64,000 bases of DNA from Desulfonatronum thiodismutans (lineage in GTDB: Bacteria; Desulfobacterota; Desulfovibrionia; Desulfovibrionales; Desulfonatronaceae). Shown here one piece after another: positions 17,235 through 26,243 of this stretch (the first letter of the stretch is position 1; each line of letters starts with the position of its first letter). The DNA lies in contig NZ_JPIK01000004.1 in the NCBI RefSeq assembly GCF_000717475.1, positions 313,797 to 377,796 on the forward strand, read 5' to 3'. The notes under the pieces are model-generated. The model was not told the origin of the DNA, searched no databases, and saw only the letters and a program-made list of their open reading frames with translations. The translations under genes were made by a program, and so were the position numbers.

Positions 17235-17794
17235 CGTGCCCCCTGCTCGCGAGGCAAAAGAAACATTCCTTCCACTCGACGATCTGTGCGTCCCTGCACA
17301 TCCACCTCTCTTTCTTCAACATTGAGCGTAATCACGTTGCCTTCCAATCGGGTCCCGCCTTCTTCCACCCGGGCGTTGCCCTCCAGGCGCAGGACGCCCT
17401 GGTCCACCCAATAGGTGGCCATGTCGCCGTGACCGACACGGTCTTCGTGCTTCAAAAAAACCTGGCCAAAGGCGATCATTTGTTCAATGTCCACTTGAGC
17501 TTCCATATCCTGTTCCGGAACCATGCCCTCGGGCCGGGCTTCCCGGGGAAGGGTTCGCAAAAGCACTACCAGCCGTTCCGAGCGGAGCTGAAAATTCGGT
17601 CTGTCCACCCGCACGTCCCCGATAAACTCGATCTGATGGTCGCGATGGGAGTAGCGCAACCGCTCGGCCGTGATCCGCGTCGGGATGGCCTCATCTTCCG
17701 CGGAAGAACTCCAGCCGGGAAGCAGAAACAGCGTAACCAAGACGACCAGAAACGGAACCCTCAAAAGCCGGGGCAATGAAAACCGAGTTTCCAT
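17231..17794 (-). CDS. lptA: LptA/OstA-like LPS transport periplasmic protein
   Basis: 187 residues with a signal peptide (LLRVPFLVVLVTLFLLPGWSSSA). The OstA-like beta-jellyroll follows: ITAERLRYSHRDHQIEFIGDVRVDRPNFQLRSERLVV, and a second repeat around GDMATYWVDQGVLRLEGNARVEEGGTRLEGNVITLNVEER. It forms the periplasmic bridge carrying lipopolysaccharide from LptC to LptD. The identification rests on fold pattern plus position between lptC and lptB. Confidence 0.88.
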   Translation of the reverse strand: METRFSLPRLLRVPFLVVLVTLFLLPGWSSSAEDEAIPTRITAERLRYSHRDHQIEFIGDVRVDRPNFQLRSERLVVLLRTLPREARPEGMVPEQDMEAQVDIEQMIAFGQVFLKHEDRVGHGDMATYWVDQGVLRLEGNARVEEGGTRLEGNVITLNVEEREVDVQGRTDRRVEGMFLLPREQGAR

Positions 17795-18355
17795 CTACAA
17801 ACCGTGTCCGAAACTGTCTTTGGCGATGATCACTTCCACTCCGCCCTCGGCGTTGACCACCCAGGTGTTCAGGTCCACGTCACCCCGCTGCGAGCGGAGT
17901 TGCAGCCCCTGGCGATCCAGGAGGATGTCCCCGTGCAAAAATATGGTTTCATCAATTTGGACGAAAACAGCCTCGTCGGAATTGAGATAGGTCGGACCAT
18001 GTTCCATATGCACTCCGGACCAAAGCCGGATGTCGCTGGTGGCCTGATCCACCTCCCCCAAGGGGGCGCTGACGATCACGGGAATGTCCCGACCATCCAG
18101 GCTTTTTACAATATTCGGGGAGTTGAGCAGCACCATCTGCTGGCCTTGGTCGTACGACGCGGACAGAGCCCGCAGGGTCCAAAGGGTTCGCCCCTCCTGG
18201 CCCAAGCGCATTTCTACGCCGCTCATGCTCACGTCCGTTTCCGCGTCGCCGACGATGTGACCGACGGTACGCCGCTCCTCGGGTGCACCAGCGGAAAAGA
18301 AATACAAACCAAGCACGAACAGGATCAACACCCCGGCGATAACCTTCCGACGCAC
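17795..18355 (-). CDS. lptC: LPS export system protein LptC
   Basis: About 187 residues from a GTG start (VRRKVIAGVLILFVLGLYFFSAG), chosen because GGGGAGG lies just ahead and the protein then opens with its single membrane anchor; the frame runs on to 18502 without support. The periplasmic part contains the LptC-like strands VSMSGVEMRLGQEGRTLWTLRALSASYDQGQQ and HGDILLDRQGLQLRSQRGDVDLNTW. It hands lipopolysaccharide from LptBFG to LptA. It ends directly before the lptA start. Confidence 0.85.
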   Translation of the reverse strand: MRRKVIAGVLILFVLGLYFFSAGAPEERRTVGHIVGDAETDVSMSGVEMRLGQEGRTLWTLRALSASYDQGQQMVLLNSPNIVKSLDGRDIPVIVSAPLGEVDQATSDIRLWSGVHMEHGPTYLNSDEAVFVQIDETIFLHGDILLDRQGLQLRSQRGDVDLNTWVVNAEGGVEVIIAKDSFGHGL

Positions 18356-18539
18356 GCCTCCTCCCCTGTTTTGAATCGATAAAAAATTGAGAGTACAATC
18401 TTTGCAAGAGAAAATCGAGTACCGGTTTTCATCCCCGTCCGCCCCAAGCCACATGCGGATAGAAACTCCGGCACGACAACGAACAACGGCTATAGACGGC
18501 ACTTGTCATGTGGTCAAACCGAAACCCGTCAACGACTTG

Positions 18540-18660
18540 CAACAAGCATGTCCTGGATGCCCGCGTTCGCGAGCATGACGGGATTTACGAAACGTAGTAT
18601 TCCAGGCCATTCTCGCAAACCCGTGAGTCCAGCCGGGAATCCAGCCTTGACCCCTCCGCT
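18540..18660. repeat. dispersed-repeat-like intergenic sequence
   Basis: The stretch upstream of the pseudouridine synthase contains CTGGATGCCCGCGTTCGCGA followed by GCATGACGGGAT, a shape (GGAT..CCCGC..TTCG..ATGACGGG) typical of dispersed intergenic palindromes found in many bacteria. Only one copy is present here, so the boundaries are approximate. Confidence 0.35.
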
Positions 18661-18682
18661 CACCCGGACCTATGCTCACTGG

Positions 18683-19525
18683 ATGAATGATTCTGAAACG
18701 CGGGACTCAGAGGTAAACACCGTGCAGACCGACCAAGCCACCCGGCTGAACAAGGCCCTGGCCCGGGCCGGGCTCTGTTCCCGCCGGGCCGCGGACGACC
18801 TGATTCTGAGCGGGGCGGTCATGGTCAACGAAATCGTGGCCGACTCGCCGGGCATCCGCATCAATCCTGCCGTGGATCGAATTCATGTCCACGGACGGGA
18901 AGTCCCTCTTGGCCATATCCGGTCCTCCGACCACCTCTATCTGGCCCTGCACAAACCTCCGGGCGTCGTGACCACGGCCCATGATCCCCAAGGCAGGAAG
19001 ACCGTCCTGGACCTGCTCCCACCAAACATCCGAGGTCGCCGTCCTTTTCCCGTGGGCCGGCTGGATCTGCTCTCCGAAGGCCTGCTTCTGTTGACCACGG
19101 ACGGAGAACTGGCTCTGCGCATGACGCATCCCCGCTGGGAACACCCAAAAATCTATCATGTCCGCGTTCGTGGCCGGGTCACCTCGGAAAAGCTGTCGAC
19201 CATGCTCGGCGGGATGCGTCTGGCCGAGGGGGACCAACTCGCGCCGGTTCGGGCACGGGTCATCGGGGACCGCTCACCCCGAGCACAGGACCATGCCGTT
19301 ACTCTGGAGATGACCCTCCGCCAGGGCGTCAACCGCCAGATCCGCAGGATGTGCCGCGACTTGCGACTGCACATCATCCGCCTGCGGCGCATCTCCCAGG
19401 GGCCGATCCACTTGGGCGATCTGCCTCCCGGCGCGAGTCGGCCACTGACCAGCCGGGAACTCAAAGCCCTGCGTGCATCTCTGGACCTTCCCCACGACAT
19501 CCCCCTTGCCGAGGAGCCCGCATGA
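18683..19525 (+). CDS. RsuA/RluB-family pseudouridine synthase
   Basis: 280 residues. An N-terminal S4 RNA-binding domain (RLNKALARAGLCSRRAADDLILSGAVMVN) is followed by the synthase domain with the catalytic-Asp motif GRLDLLSEGLLLLTTDG and the later QGVNRQIRRMCRDL. The family modifies 16S or 23S rRNA; RluB-like 23S U2605 activity is likely, but the exact site cannot be told. The start at 18683 is an ATG shortly before the S4 domain; a GTG twelve codons later is an alternative. Its stop overlaps the next start (ATGA). Confidence 0.88.
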   Translation: MNDSETRDSEVNTVQTDQATRLNKALARAGLCSRRAADDLILSGAVMVNEIVADSPGIRINPAVDRIHVHGREVPLGHIRSSDHLYLALHKPPGVVTTAHDPQGRKTVLDLLPPNIRGRRPFPVGRLDLLSEGLLLLTTDGELALRMTHPRWEHPKIYHVRVRGRVTSEKLSTMLGGMRLAEGDQLAPVRARVIGDRSPRAQDHAVTLEMTLRQGVNRQIRRMCRDLRLHIIRLRRISQGPIHLGDLPPGASRPLTSRELKALRASLDLPHDIPLAEEPA

Positions 19526-20439
19526 TCCATCTTTTCTTCTGTCCGCAAATGACCGAAATGGCCCTGCGCATCCACACGGCCCACCCCGACCGAATCACCC
19601 TGGGCCGGATCGACTGGTCCTATTTCCGGGACGGCTTTCCCAACCTGCGCATCGAGAACGCCCCGGGCTTGCGTAACCGCGACGTGGCCTTCCTGAGCAC
19701 CCTGACCACGCCCGGCGAGATGTTCGCCCAACTGGCCGTGCTCTTTGAGCTGCCCCGCTACGCGGTGCGCTCCTTCAAGTTGATCCTGCCCTATTTTCCC
19801 ACCGGAACCATGGAACGGATTGAAGAGGAAGGGCAGATCGCCACGGCGGCCACCCTGGCCCGCCTGCTCTCGGACATCCCTCTGACCATGTCCGGCCCGG
19901 CTCAGATTGTAATCTACGACATCCACGCCTTGCAGGAGCGTTTTTACTTCTCGGACAGCGTGATCCCCCGTCTGGAAACGGCGATCCCCCTGCTCAAGGA
20001 GCGGGTGCGCGACGAGTCCGATCTGTCCGTCGCCTTTCCGGACGAAGGCGCCTGGAAGCGGTTCGGCCGCCTGTTTCCGGAATTTCCGCAAATCGTCTGT
20101 CTCAAGGCCCGCCGGGGCGACCGGCGCGGAGTGCTGATCAAGGAGGGAGACCCGCGGGACCGGCACGTGCTCATCGTGGACGACCTGATCATGTCCGGCG
20201 GAACTCTCATCGAATGCAAGAACCTCCTGCTGGAAAAAGGAGCAGCCCGGGTCAGCGCCTTCGCCACCCACGGCGTTTTTCCCAACAATTGCTGGCACCG
20301 CCTGGAGGATGAAAATTTCGAGACGATCTGGATCACGGATTCCTGCCCGGAACAAGCCGAGGCCGTTCACAGCAGGCCGCCGTTCCAGGTCATTTCCCTG
20401 GCCCCGGATATTGCCAGAATCGTCCTTGAACCGTTATGA
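19522..20439 (+). CDS. ribose-phosphate pyrophosphokinase-like protein
   Basis: 305 residues. The C-terminal half has the phosphoribosyltransferase PRPP loop HVLIVDDLIMSGGTLIECKNLLLEKGA, and the middle contains the PRPP-synthetase-like VRSFKLILPYFPTGTMERIEEEGQIATA and the IYDIHALQERFYF motif. It looks like a divergent PRPP synthetase or a phosphoribosyltransferase; other PRPP-synthetase motifs at the N-terminus are weak. Translation is coupled to the gene before it. It could be one of the paralogues without synthase activity. Confidence 0.75.
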   Translation: MIHLFFCPQMTEMALRIHTAHPDRITLGRIDWSYFRDGFPNLRIENAPGLRNRDVAFLSTLTTPGEMFAQLAVLFELPRYAVRSFKLILPYFPTGTMERIEEEGQIATAATLARLLSDIPLTMSGPAQIVIYDIHALQERFYFSDSVIPRLETAIPLLKERVRDESDLSVAFPDEGAWKRFGRLFPEFPQIVCLKARRGDRRGVLIKEGDPRDRHVLIVDDLIMSGGTLIECKNLLLEKGAARVSAFATHGVFPNNCWHRLEDENFETIWITDSCPEQAEAVHSRPPFQVISLAPDIARIVLEPL

Positions 20440-20500
20440 GCCTCGAAACGCTGAAACGTGCCAACCTGAACCGTTTACCCCCAAATCCAAGGAGCCCCCG

Positions 20501-20881
20501 ATGATTCCCAGTGATCTGCTCTATATGGCGTCCCACGAATGGGTCCGCGTCACCGACCAGGAAGCCCTGGTCGGCATCACGGATTTCGCCCAATGCCAGC
20601 TTGGCGACATTACGTTCATTGAGTTGCCTTCCGTGGGCGACGCCGTGGCGCAAGGCCGGGAAATGGGCAGCATCGAGTCGGTCAAGGCGGCCAGCGAGTT
20701 GAACAGCCCGGTTTCCGGGACCGTCATCGAAGTAAATGCCGAGTTGGATGGCGCACCGGAAAAAATCAACCAGGATCCCTATGGCGCGGGCTGGATGATC
20801 CGGGTGCGGCTCAGCGAGCCTCCCCAGGGCCTGCTATCCCCCGAGGAATACAAAGCCATTGCCGAGTGCGGCGACGAATAG
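20501..20881 (+). CDS. gcvH: glycine cleavage system H protein
   Basis: 126 residues, the normal size. The lipoyl lysine is in GSIESVKAASELNSPVSG; the N-terminal HEWVRV and the VGITDFAQCQLGDITFIELP block are typical. GcvH carries the aminomethyl group on lipoate between the P and T proteins. A GGAGCCCCCG site precedes the ATG. It is followed eight bases later by gcvPA. Confidence 0.97.
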   Translation: MIPSDLLYMASHEWVRVTDQEALVGITDFAQCQLGDITFIELPSVGDAVAQGREMGSIESVKAASELNSPVSGTVIEVNAELDGAPEKINQDPYGAGWMIRVRLSEPPQGLLSPEEYKAIAECGDE

Positions 20882-20889
20882 AGCGAACC

Positions 20890-22221
20890 ATGCCCTACAT
20901 TCCCCACACCCCGGACGAACAGCACCGCATGCTGGACGTTATCGGCGTCGCCGGCATGGACGACCTGTTCGCGGAGATCCCCGAGGCCCTGCGTCCCAAA
21001 AGTTTCAACCTGCCCGAAGGCCTCGGCGAGCATGAGGTCATGCGGCATCTGGAAACCCTGGCGAACAAAAACAACACCCGGCTGGTGGGTTTTCTGGGCG
21101 CGGGCTTTTACGACCACGCCATTCCCGCGGCCGTGGACTTTCTGACCTCCCGCGGCGAGTTCGCCACGGCCTACACCCCCTACCAGCCTGAGGCGTCCCA
21201 AGGGTCGCTCCAGGCCATTTTCGAGTACCAGACCGCGGTCTGCCGCCTCCTGGACATGGAGTACGCCAATGCCTCGGTCTACGACGGAGGGACCGCCCTG
21301 TACGAGGCCATGATGATGGCCGTGCGCCATACCAAACGCCGCAAGATCGTGGTGGACGAGTGCGTCAACCCCATCTATCGCCGGATGCTGGACTGCTACA
21401 CCTCAAACCTGCATCTGGATATGACCGTGGTCGCCCACCGGGAAGGCGGCTCGGACTTGAAAGCCTTGTCCGCGGCAGTGGATACCGATACCGCGGCGAT
21501 CATCGTCCAGAACCCGAATTTCTTTGGCGTCCTTGAGGACTTCTCCGGTCTGTTCGCCCATGCCCGGTCCCAGGGCGCCCTGAACATCATCTCCGTCTAC
21601 CCTTTGATGCAGGCCATTCTGAAGACGCCCGGGGCCATGGGCGCGGACATCGCCACGGCCGAAGGCCAGAGCCTGGGCCTGCCCCTGAGCTTCGGCGGCC
21701 CCTATCTGGGCATGATGGCCTGCACCAAGGCCCTGATCCGCCAGATGCCCGGCCGGATTGTCGGGCGGACCACCGACTCCCAGGGCCGAACCGGCTACGT
21801 CCTGACCCTCCAGGCCCGGGAACAGCACATCCGCCGCCAAAAAGCCACCTCCAATATCTGCTCCAACCAGGCCCTCTGCGCCCTGCGCGCCATCACCTAC
21901 CTCTGCTTGATGGGTCCCCAAGGGCTGGCCAACACCGCCATGCACTGCTCCGAACTGGCCCACTACGCGGCCAGACGCCTGCTCAAGCTCCCCGGAGCCA
22001 AGCTGCTCAGCCAACGCCCGTTCGCCAACGAGTTCGCCCTAGTCCTGCCCAGGCCCGCCTATCACGTCATGGACCGCCTGACCCGGCGCGGCTTTTTGCC
22101 CGGCTTTCCCCTGGGCCGCTACTACCCGGGCCTGGAGAACGTCCTGCTCATCGCCTGCACGGAAAAGAACACCCGCGAAGACATCGGCATCCTCAAGGAA
22201 CTGCTGGGAGGCGCGCTATGA
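20890..22221 (+). CDS. gcvPA: glycine dehydrogenase (decarboxylating) subunit 1
   Basis: 443 residues, N-terminal half of a split P protein. Features: MPYIPHTPDEQHRMLDVIGV, FLGAGFYDHAIPAAVDFLTSRGEFATAYTPYQPEASQGSLQAIFEYQ and the EQHIRRQKATSNICSNQAL block. It works with GcvPB to decarboxylate glycine using PLP. The start at 20890 (MPYIPHTP) is the family start, eight codons inside the frame. It overlaps gcvPB by four bases. The T protein and lipoamide dehydrogenase are not in the window. Confidence 0.96.
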   Translation: MPYIPHTPDEQHRMLDVIGVAGMDDLFAEIPEALRPKSFNLPEGLGEHEVMRHLETLANKNNTRLVGFLGAGFYDHAIPAAVDFLTSRGEFATAYTPYQPEASQGSLQAIFEYQTAVCRLLDMEYANASVYDGGTALYEAMMMAVRHTKRRKIVVDECVNPIYRRMLDCYTSNLHLDMTVVAHREGGSDLKALSAAVDTDTAAIIVQNPNFFGVLEDFSGLFAHARSQGALNIISVYPLMQAILKTPGAMGADIATAEGQSLGLPLSFGGPYLGMMACTKALIRQMPGRIVGRTTDSQGRTGYVLTLQAREQHIRRQKATSNICSNQALCALRAITYLCLMGPQGLANTAMHCSELAHYAARRLLKLPGAKLLSQRPFANEFALVLPRPAYHVMDRLTRRGFLPGFPLGRYYPGLENVLLIACTEKNTREDIGILKELLGGAL

Positions 22222-23669
22222 AGACCATATTCGAACAATCCGTATCCGGGCGCCCCGGCGTCGGGCTGCGGGAGCTGAAGAAGGACTTAACCGGCTTGAT
22301 CCCTCAGGAGCTGGCCCGGGACGGCCTGCCCTGTTTGCCTCAGGTGGGCGAGCTGGACGTGGTCCGCCATTTCACGCGGCTTTCCCGGCTCAATTTCGGG
22401 GTGGACAGCCACTTTTATCCCCTGGGCTCCTGCACCATGAAGTACAACCCCAAGTTCATGGAGCAGGCCGCGGCCCTGCCGGGCTTCAGCCGCCTGCATC
22501 CGCTGGTGCCCCAGTTCCGGGGGGCGGGCCATTTCGCCCAGGGCGCATTGGAAGTGATCTTCGAGACCGAACAGCTGCTCTGCGAAATCACGGGCATGGC
22601 CGGATTCACGGTCCACCCCATGGCCGGGTCCCACGGCGAACTGGCCGGAGCGATGATCATCGCCGCCTACCACAAGGACAAGGGCCGCAAACGGACCAAG
22701 GTCATCGTGCCGGACTCGGCCCACGGCACCAACCCGGCCTCCGCGGCCATTGCCGGCTTTGACGTGATCAGCCTGGAATCCAGGGACGGGATCGTCGATC
22801 CCCAGGCCCTGGAAGCCGTGCTCAGCGAGGACGTGGCCGCGGTGATGATGACCTGCCCCAACACCCTGGGCCTGTTCGAACGGCATCTGCCCCGAATCGT
22901 GGAACTGGTTCGTTCCGTGGACGCCCTGCTCTACTACGACGGCGCGAACCTGAACGCCATTCTGGGCAAGATGCGCGTGGGCGACGCGGGTTTCGACGTG
23001 GTTCACCTGAACCTGCACAAGACCTTCGGCACCCCGCACGGCGGCGGCGGCCCCGGTTCCGGTCCGGTGGGCGTGTGCGAGCGGCTGGTGGATTTTCTGC
23101 CGATTTCCCGGGTGGTCAAGCTGGAAGACGGCCAGTTCTTCCTGGACTACGACTACCCCAAGTCCATCGGCTACGTAGCCCCGTTCTACGGCAACTTCGG
23201 CGTCTACCTGAAGGCCTACGCCTACATTCTGCGTCTAGGGAGGGAGGGACTGATCCGGGTTTCGGAAAACGCGGTCCTCGCGGCCAACTACCTGCGCAAG
23301 CGCCTCGAAGAGCATCTGGAAATCCCGCACAATCGGATCTGCATGCATGAATTCGTGGCCTCGGCCGTGCGCCAGGCGGCCAAGGGCGTCCGGGCCTTGG
23401 ACATTGCCAAGGCCCTGCTGGACAAGGGCTACCACGCCCCCACGGTCTACTTCCCGCTGATCGTCAAGGAAGCCCTGATGTTCGAACCCACGGAAACCGA
23501 ATCCCTGGACACTCTGGATCAGTTCGTGGACGACCTGATCGCTATCCTGGAACAGGCCGACCAGGACCCCGCAGCCGTCCAAGCCGCGCCCCGGCAAACC
23601 CCGGTCAGCCGCCTGGACGAGGTCAAGGCCGCCCGCAACCTGGAACTGACGGACCACTGCGGGCTTTGA
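22218..23669 (+). CDS. gcvPB: glycine dehydrogenase (decarboxylating) subunit 2
   Basis: 483 residues, the PLP-carrying half. The cofactor lysine is in VVHLNLHKTFGTPHGGGGPG; also seen are HFTRLSRLNFGVDSHFYPLGSCTMKYNPK and the C-terminal ALMFEPTETESLDTLDQF. Its ATG overlaps the gcvPA stop (ATGA), so the two subunits are made in step. The C-terminal tail after LDQFVDDLIAIL is proline/alanine-rich and variable. Confidence 0.96.
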   Translation: MKTIFEQSVSGRPGVGLRELKKDLTGLIPQELARDGLPCLPQVGELDVVRHFTRLSRLNFGVDSHFYPLGSCTMKYNPKFMEQAAALPGFSRLHPLVPQFRGAGHFAQGALEVIFETEQLLCEITGMAGFTVHPMAGSHGELAGAMIIAAYHKDKGRKRTKVIVPDSAHGTNPASAAIAGFDVISLESRDGIVDPQALEAVLSEDVAAVMMTCPNTLGLFERHLPRIVELVRSVDALLYYDGANLNAILGKMRVGDAGFDVVHLNLHKTFGTPHGGGGPGSGPVGVCERLVDFLPISRVVKLEDGQFFLDYDYPKSIGYVAPFYGNFGVYLKAYAYILRLGREGLIRVSENAVLAANYLRKRLEEHLEIPHNRICMHEFVASAVRQAAKGVRALDIAKALLDKGYHAPTVYFPLIVKEALMFEPTETESLDTLDQFVDDLIAILEQADQDPAAVQAAPRQTPVSRLDEVKAARNLELTDHCGL

Positions 23670-23712
23670 TCGAGGCAAAACGGCATCTCCGCTAGCCGTC
23701 ATGGGGTGAACC

Positions 23713-23737
23713 GGGCCGACCGCACGACGGTCGGCCC
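23713..23737. terminator. hairpin between convergent gcvPB and SLC13 gene
   Basis: A perfect 10-bp stem GGGCCGACCG / CGGTCGGCCC with a five-base loop (CACGA). It lies between the 3' ends of two converging genes, so a bidirectional terminator is likely, though no T-run follows on either strand. Confidence 0.55.
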
Positions 23738-23747
23738 CGCCAACCGC

Positions 23748-25622
23748 CTACAGCGGCCAGACCCAAAGCAGCATAGGCAGCGCCACTGCAACGACCAGGA
23801 TGTCCGTGGGCAGGCCCATGCGCCAATAGTCCCCGAAGTGGAACCCCCCCGGTCCCAGGATCAACGTATTGTTCTGGTGGCCGATGGGCGTCAGGAAGGC
23901 GCAGGACGCGCCGATGGCCACGGCCATCAGAAAGGAGTCCGGGTTGACTCCCAACAGGGACGCGGTGCTCAGCGCGATGGGGCACATCACCGCGGCGGTG
24001 GCCGCGTTGTTCATGAAGTCGGTCATGAGCATGGTCGCCACCAGAATCACCGCCAAGCCGAGCACGGCGTGGCCCTGGGCCACCGTGTCCAGAAGAAACC
24101 GAGCGATCAGATCCGCGGCTCCGGTGGAAGCCATGGCCCCGGCCACCGGCAGCATGGCCCCCAGGAGAACGATCACGGGCCAATCCACGGCCTGGTAAAC
24201 CGAGCGCAACGAGACGACCCTCAAGGCCATCATCGCCAGCACCCCGGCGGCAAAGGCCACGGCCACCGGAACCAATCCCAGGGCCGTGGCGGCCACCGCG
24301 CTGATCATGATCAAGGACGCTTTCATGGCCTGGCCTTTCGCCGGAACCCGCACGTCCCGCACCGCCAAAGGCACGCAGCCGAACTCCGAGGCGAAACCGG
24401 ACAGCGCTTCCGGCGAACCTTGCAGCAACAACACGTCTCCGGCCTGGATCGGCGTTGAACGCAGCCGTTTGATGGACCGGTGTCCTTGACGGGAAATGGC
24501 CAACAGATTGATTCCGAAACGGGTTCGCAGTTCCAGGTCCCTGGCCGAGCGGCCGATCAGGATCGCGCTGGGCATGGCCACCATTTCCTGGACGATGATC
24601 TCGCTGGACCTGACCTTCCCTTCTTCCCCTTGTTCGCCTTTTTCCTCCGTCCCTTTCTCCCGCTTCATCGTGTCGGCTGAATGGTCGTCCTTCCCGCCTT
24701 GCTCCGACTCCTGCTTTTTGCTTGGTGAAGGCGGTACGCTTTCTTCCAGTTTCAATCCCAACCCGGACAGCACGGAAGCCAAAGACTTGGGTTCGGCCTG
24801 AATCATCAAAATATCGCCGTCCCGCAAGATCCGTCCCGGATACGGCGCGGACAGCCGGAACCCGCTCCGGACCAGGCCCACGATCACGGCATCGGCCTCG
24901 TCCAGGGTTCGTTCCACCTCCCGCAACCGCTTTCCAACGGCCTTGCTGTCCTCGGTGATCCGCACTTCCGTGGTGTAGACTGCGGTGTCGAAATCATCCA
25001 TGTCCGACTGCCTGCGCCCGGGGACCAAGCGCCAGCCCACCAGGGAAATGAAGGCCAAGCCCGCGACGGTTACGGCAAGCCCCACCGGGGTGAAGTCGAA
25101 CATGCCGAAACCGCCCAATCCCGCCTCGGCCCGAAACCCGGAGACGATCAAATTCGGCGGGGTGCCGATCAGGGTGATGGTCCCGCCCAGGATCGAGCCG
25201 AAGGCCAAAGGCATCAAGACCTTGCCCGGAGTCAGCCCCAACTTGCCCGACACCTTGACCGCCACAGGCATCAACAAAGCCATGGCCCCAACATTGTTCA
25301 TGAATCCGGAAAGCAAAGCTCCGAGCCCGGTCAGGGAAGCAATGCTTCTCGTCGGTCCGGCGGCGGACGGCAGGACCCGTCGGGCCAATTCGTCCACGGC
25401 TCCGGAAACCTGCAGGCCGTGACTGAGCACGAGAACGCAGACCACGGTGATCACGGCCGGATGGCCGAACCCCGAAAACGCCTCAGATCCGGGTATCAGT
25501 CCAGTGAAGACGCAGGCCAGCAACGCCCCGGCGGCCACCATGTCGTGCCGCCATTTGCCCCAAATGAACATGCCCATGGCGGCCACGAGAACGGCGATGA
25601 TCGTAAGTTGGTCCAGTGTCAT
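23748..25622 (-). CDS. SLC13/DASS-family permease with two TrkA-C domains
   Basis: 624 residues. Two membrane halves flank two RCK-C (TrkA-C) domains in the middle. The transport motifs are ALLSGFMNNVGAMALLMPVA and the second TDFMNNAATAAVMCPIAL, and TPIGHQNNTLILGPGGFHF closes the C-terminal half. The family moves dicarboxylates or sulfate with sodium; the RCK-C-carrying branch includes sulfate and other anion carriers. Between the two RCK-C domains is a highly charged low-complexity segment of about 45 residues (rich in Lys, Glu, Gln). Start at 25622 chosen because the first helix follows immediately. Confidence 0.88.
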   Translation of the reverse strand: MTLDQLTIIAVLVAAMGMFIWGKWRHDMVAAGALLACVFTGLIPGSEAFSGFGHPAVITVVCVLVLSHGLQVSGAVDELARRVLPSAAGPTRSIASLTGLGALLSGFMNNVGAMALLMPVAVKVSGKLGLTPGKVLMPLAFGSILGGTITLIGTPPNLIVSGFRAEAGLGGFGMFDFTPVGLAVTVAGLAFISLVGWRLVPGRRQSDMDDFDTAVYTTEVRITEDSKAVGKRLREVERTLDEADAVIVGLVRSGFRLSAPYPGRILRDGDILMIQAEPKSLASVLSGLGLKLEESVPPSPSKKQESEQGGKDDHSADTMKREKGTEEKGEQGEEGKVRSSEIIVQEMVAMPSAILIGRSARDLELRTRFGINLLAISRQGHRSIKRLRSTPIQAGDVLLLQGSPEALSGFASEFGCVPLAVRDVRVPAKGQAMKASLIMISAVAATALGLVPVAVAFAAGVLAMMALRVVSLRSVYQAVDWPVIVLLGAMLPVAGAMASTGAADLIARFLLDTVAQGHAVLGLAVILVATMLMTDFMNNAATAAVMCPIALSTASLLGVNPDSFLMAVAIGASCAFLTPIGHQNNTLILGPGGFHFGDYWRMGLPTDILVVAVALPMLLWVWPL

Positions 25623-25671
25623 GGTGTCCAGCTCGCCTTGTTGACGATAAAGGGGATGACGTTCATAAAAA

Positions 25672-25714
25672 AAGCCCGACCCTCGACGCGAAACGCGACG
25701 CATGAAGATCGGGC
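25672..25714 (-). terminator. Rho-independent terminator upstream of SLC13 gene
   Basis: On the minus strand GCCCGA (25709-25714) pairs with TCGGGC (25674-25679), with a loop of about 29 bases containing a small GCG/CGC helix, and the stem is followed by a run of seven T. It would end transcripts arriving from the thiamine-binding gene, or attenuate the permease message. Confidence 0.6.
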
Positions 25715-25757
25715 GACATGCCGGCAAGATAAACCGGTGAAAAGGTCACGGAAAATC

Positions 25758-25914
25758 TAGCTGAGTGTTGAAAAAGTCCTTATCCGGCAGTTCGTTCAAA
25801 ACCCCCAAGTGCAAGGAGCAAAAAAAGTTCAAGGTCGAAACGTATTTATTCATACGTGAGAGTTTGAACTTTTTGCAGCAACGCAGCAATTGGGAGTTTT
25901 TCAACGGACTGCTA
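25758..25914. mobile_element. palindromic MITE-like element (~157 bp)
   Basis: The left end (CTAGCTGAGTGTTGAAAAAG) and the reverse complement of the right end (CTAGCAGTCCGTTGAAAAAC) match closely. Inside, AAAAAGTTCAA and TTGAACTTTTT form a second pair, and CGTAT..ATACG a third, so the whole element folds into one long hairpin. It contains no ORF of its own. The right end stops three bases before the stop codon of the thiamine-binding gene. Sequence of this type is dispersed in sulfate-reducer genomes (recollection). Confidence 0.6.
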
Positions 25915-25917
25915 GGG

Positions 25918-26220
25918 TCACGTTCCGGCGAGCTTAGCCTCCACGGAGCGAACCTTGGAACCAATGGCGTCTTTCCTGCCCCGCCGACAATCCAGGCGCA
26001 GATAGACCAGAATCCGGTCGCAGTCCGTCGCCAAGTCCGCCTGGCAACGCCCCACCACGTCCACCACCTGATCCCAGTGGCCTTCGATCACCGTGCTCAT
26101 GGGCCCGAACGTATAGGCCAATCCGCTTTGCTGGATAATGGCTACGGCTCGGGCCACGTAGGGTGCCAGACTGTCGCCCTTGTCCATGGGAAAAATGGAT
26201 AACTCAGCCAAAACGTTCAT
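25918..26220 (-). CDS. MTH1187-family thiamine-binding protein
   Basis: About 100 residues of the MTH1187/YkoF-like (DUF77) family, small proteins that bind thiamine or related cofactors as oligomers. The conserved pattern is complete: MNVLAELSIFPMDKGDSLAPYVARAVAIIQQSGLAYTFGPMSTVIEGHWDQVVDVV and ending RKDAIGSKVRSVEAKL. An upstream ATG at 26238 would add six residues. It is the last gene of the minus-strand run with the kinase-like, PilZ and ferredoxin genes; the link in function is not clear. Confidence 0.85.
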   Translation of the reverse strand: MNVLAELSIFPMDKGDSLAPYVARAVAIIQQSGLAYTFGPMSTVIEGHWDQVVDVVGRCQADLATDCDRILVYLRLDCRRGRKDAIGSKVRSVEAKLAGT

Positions 26221-26243
26221 CGCGTCATGTTCACCCATATCAC

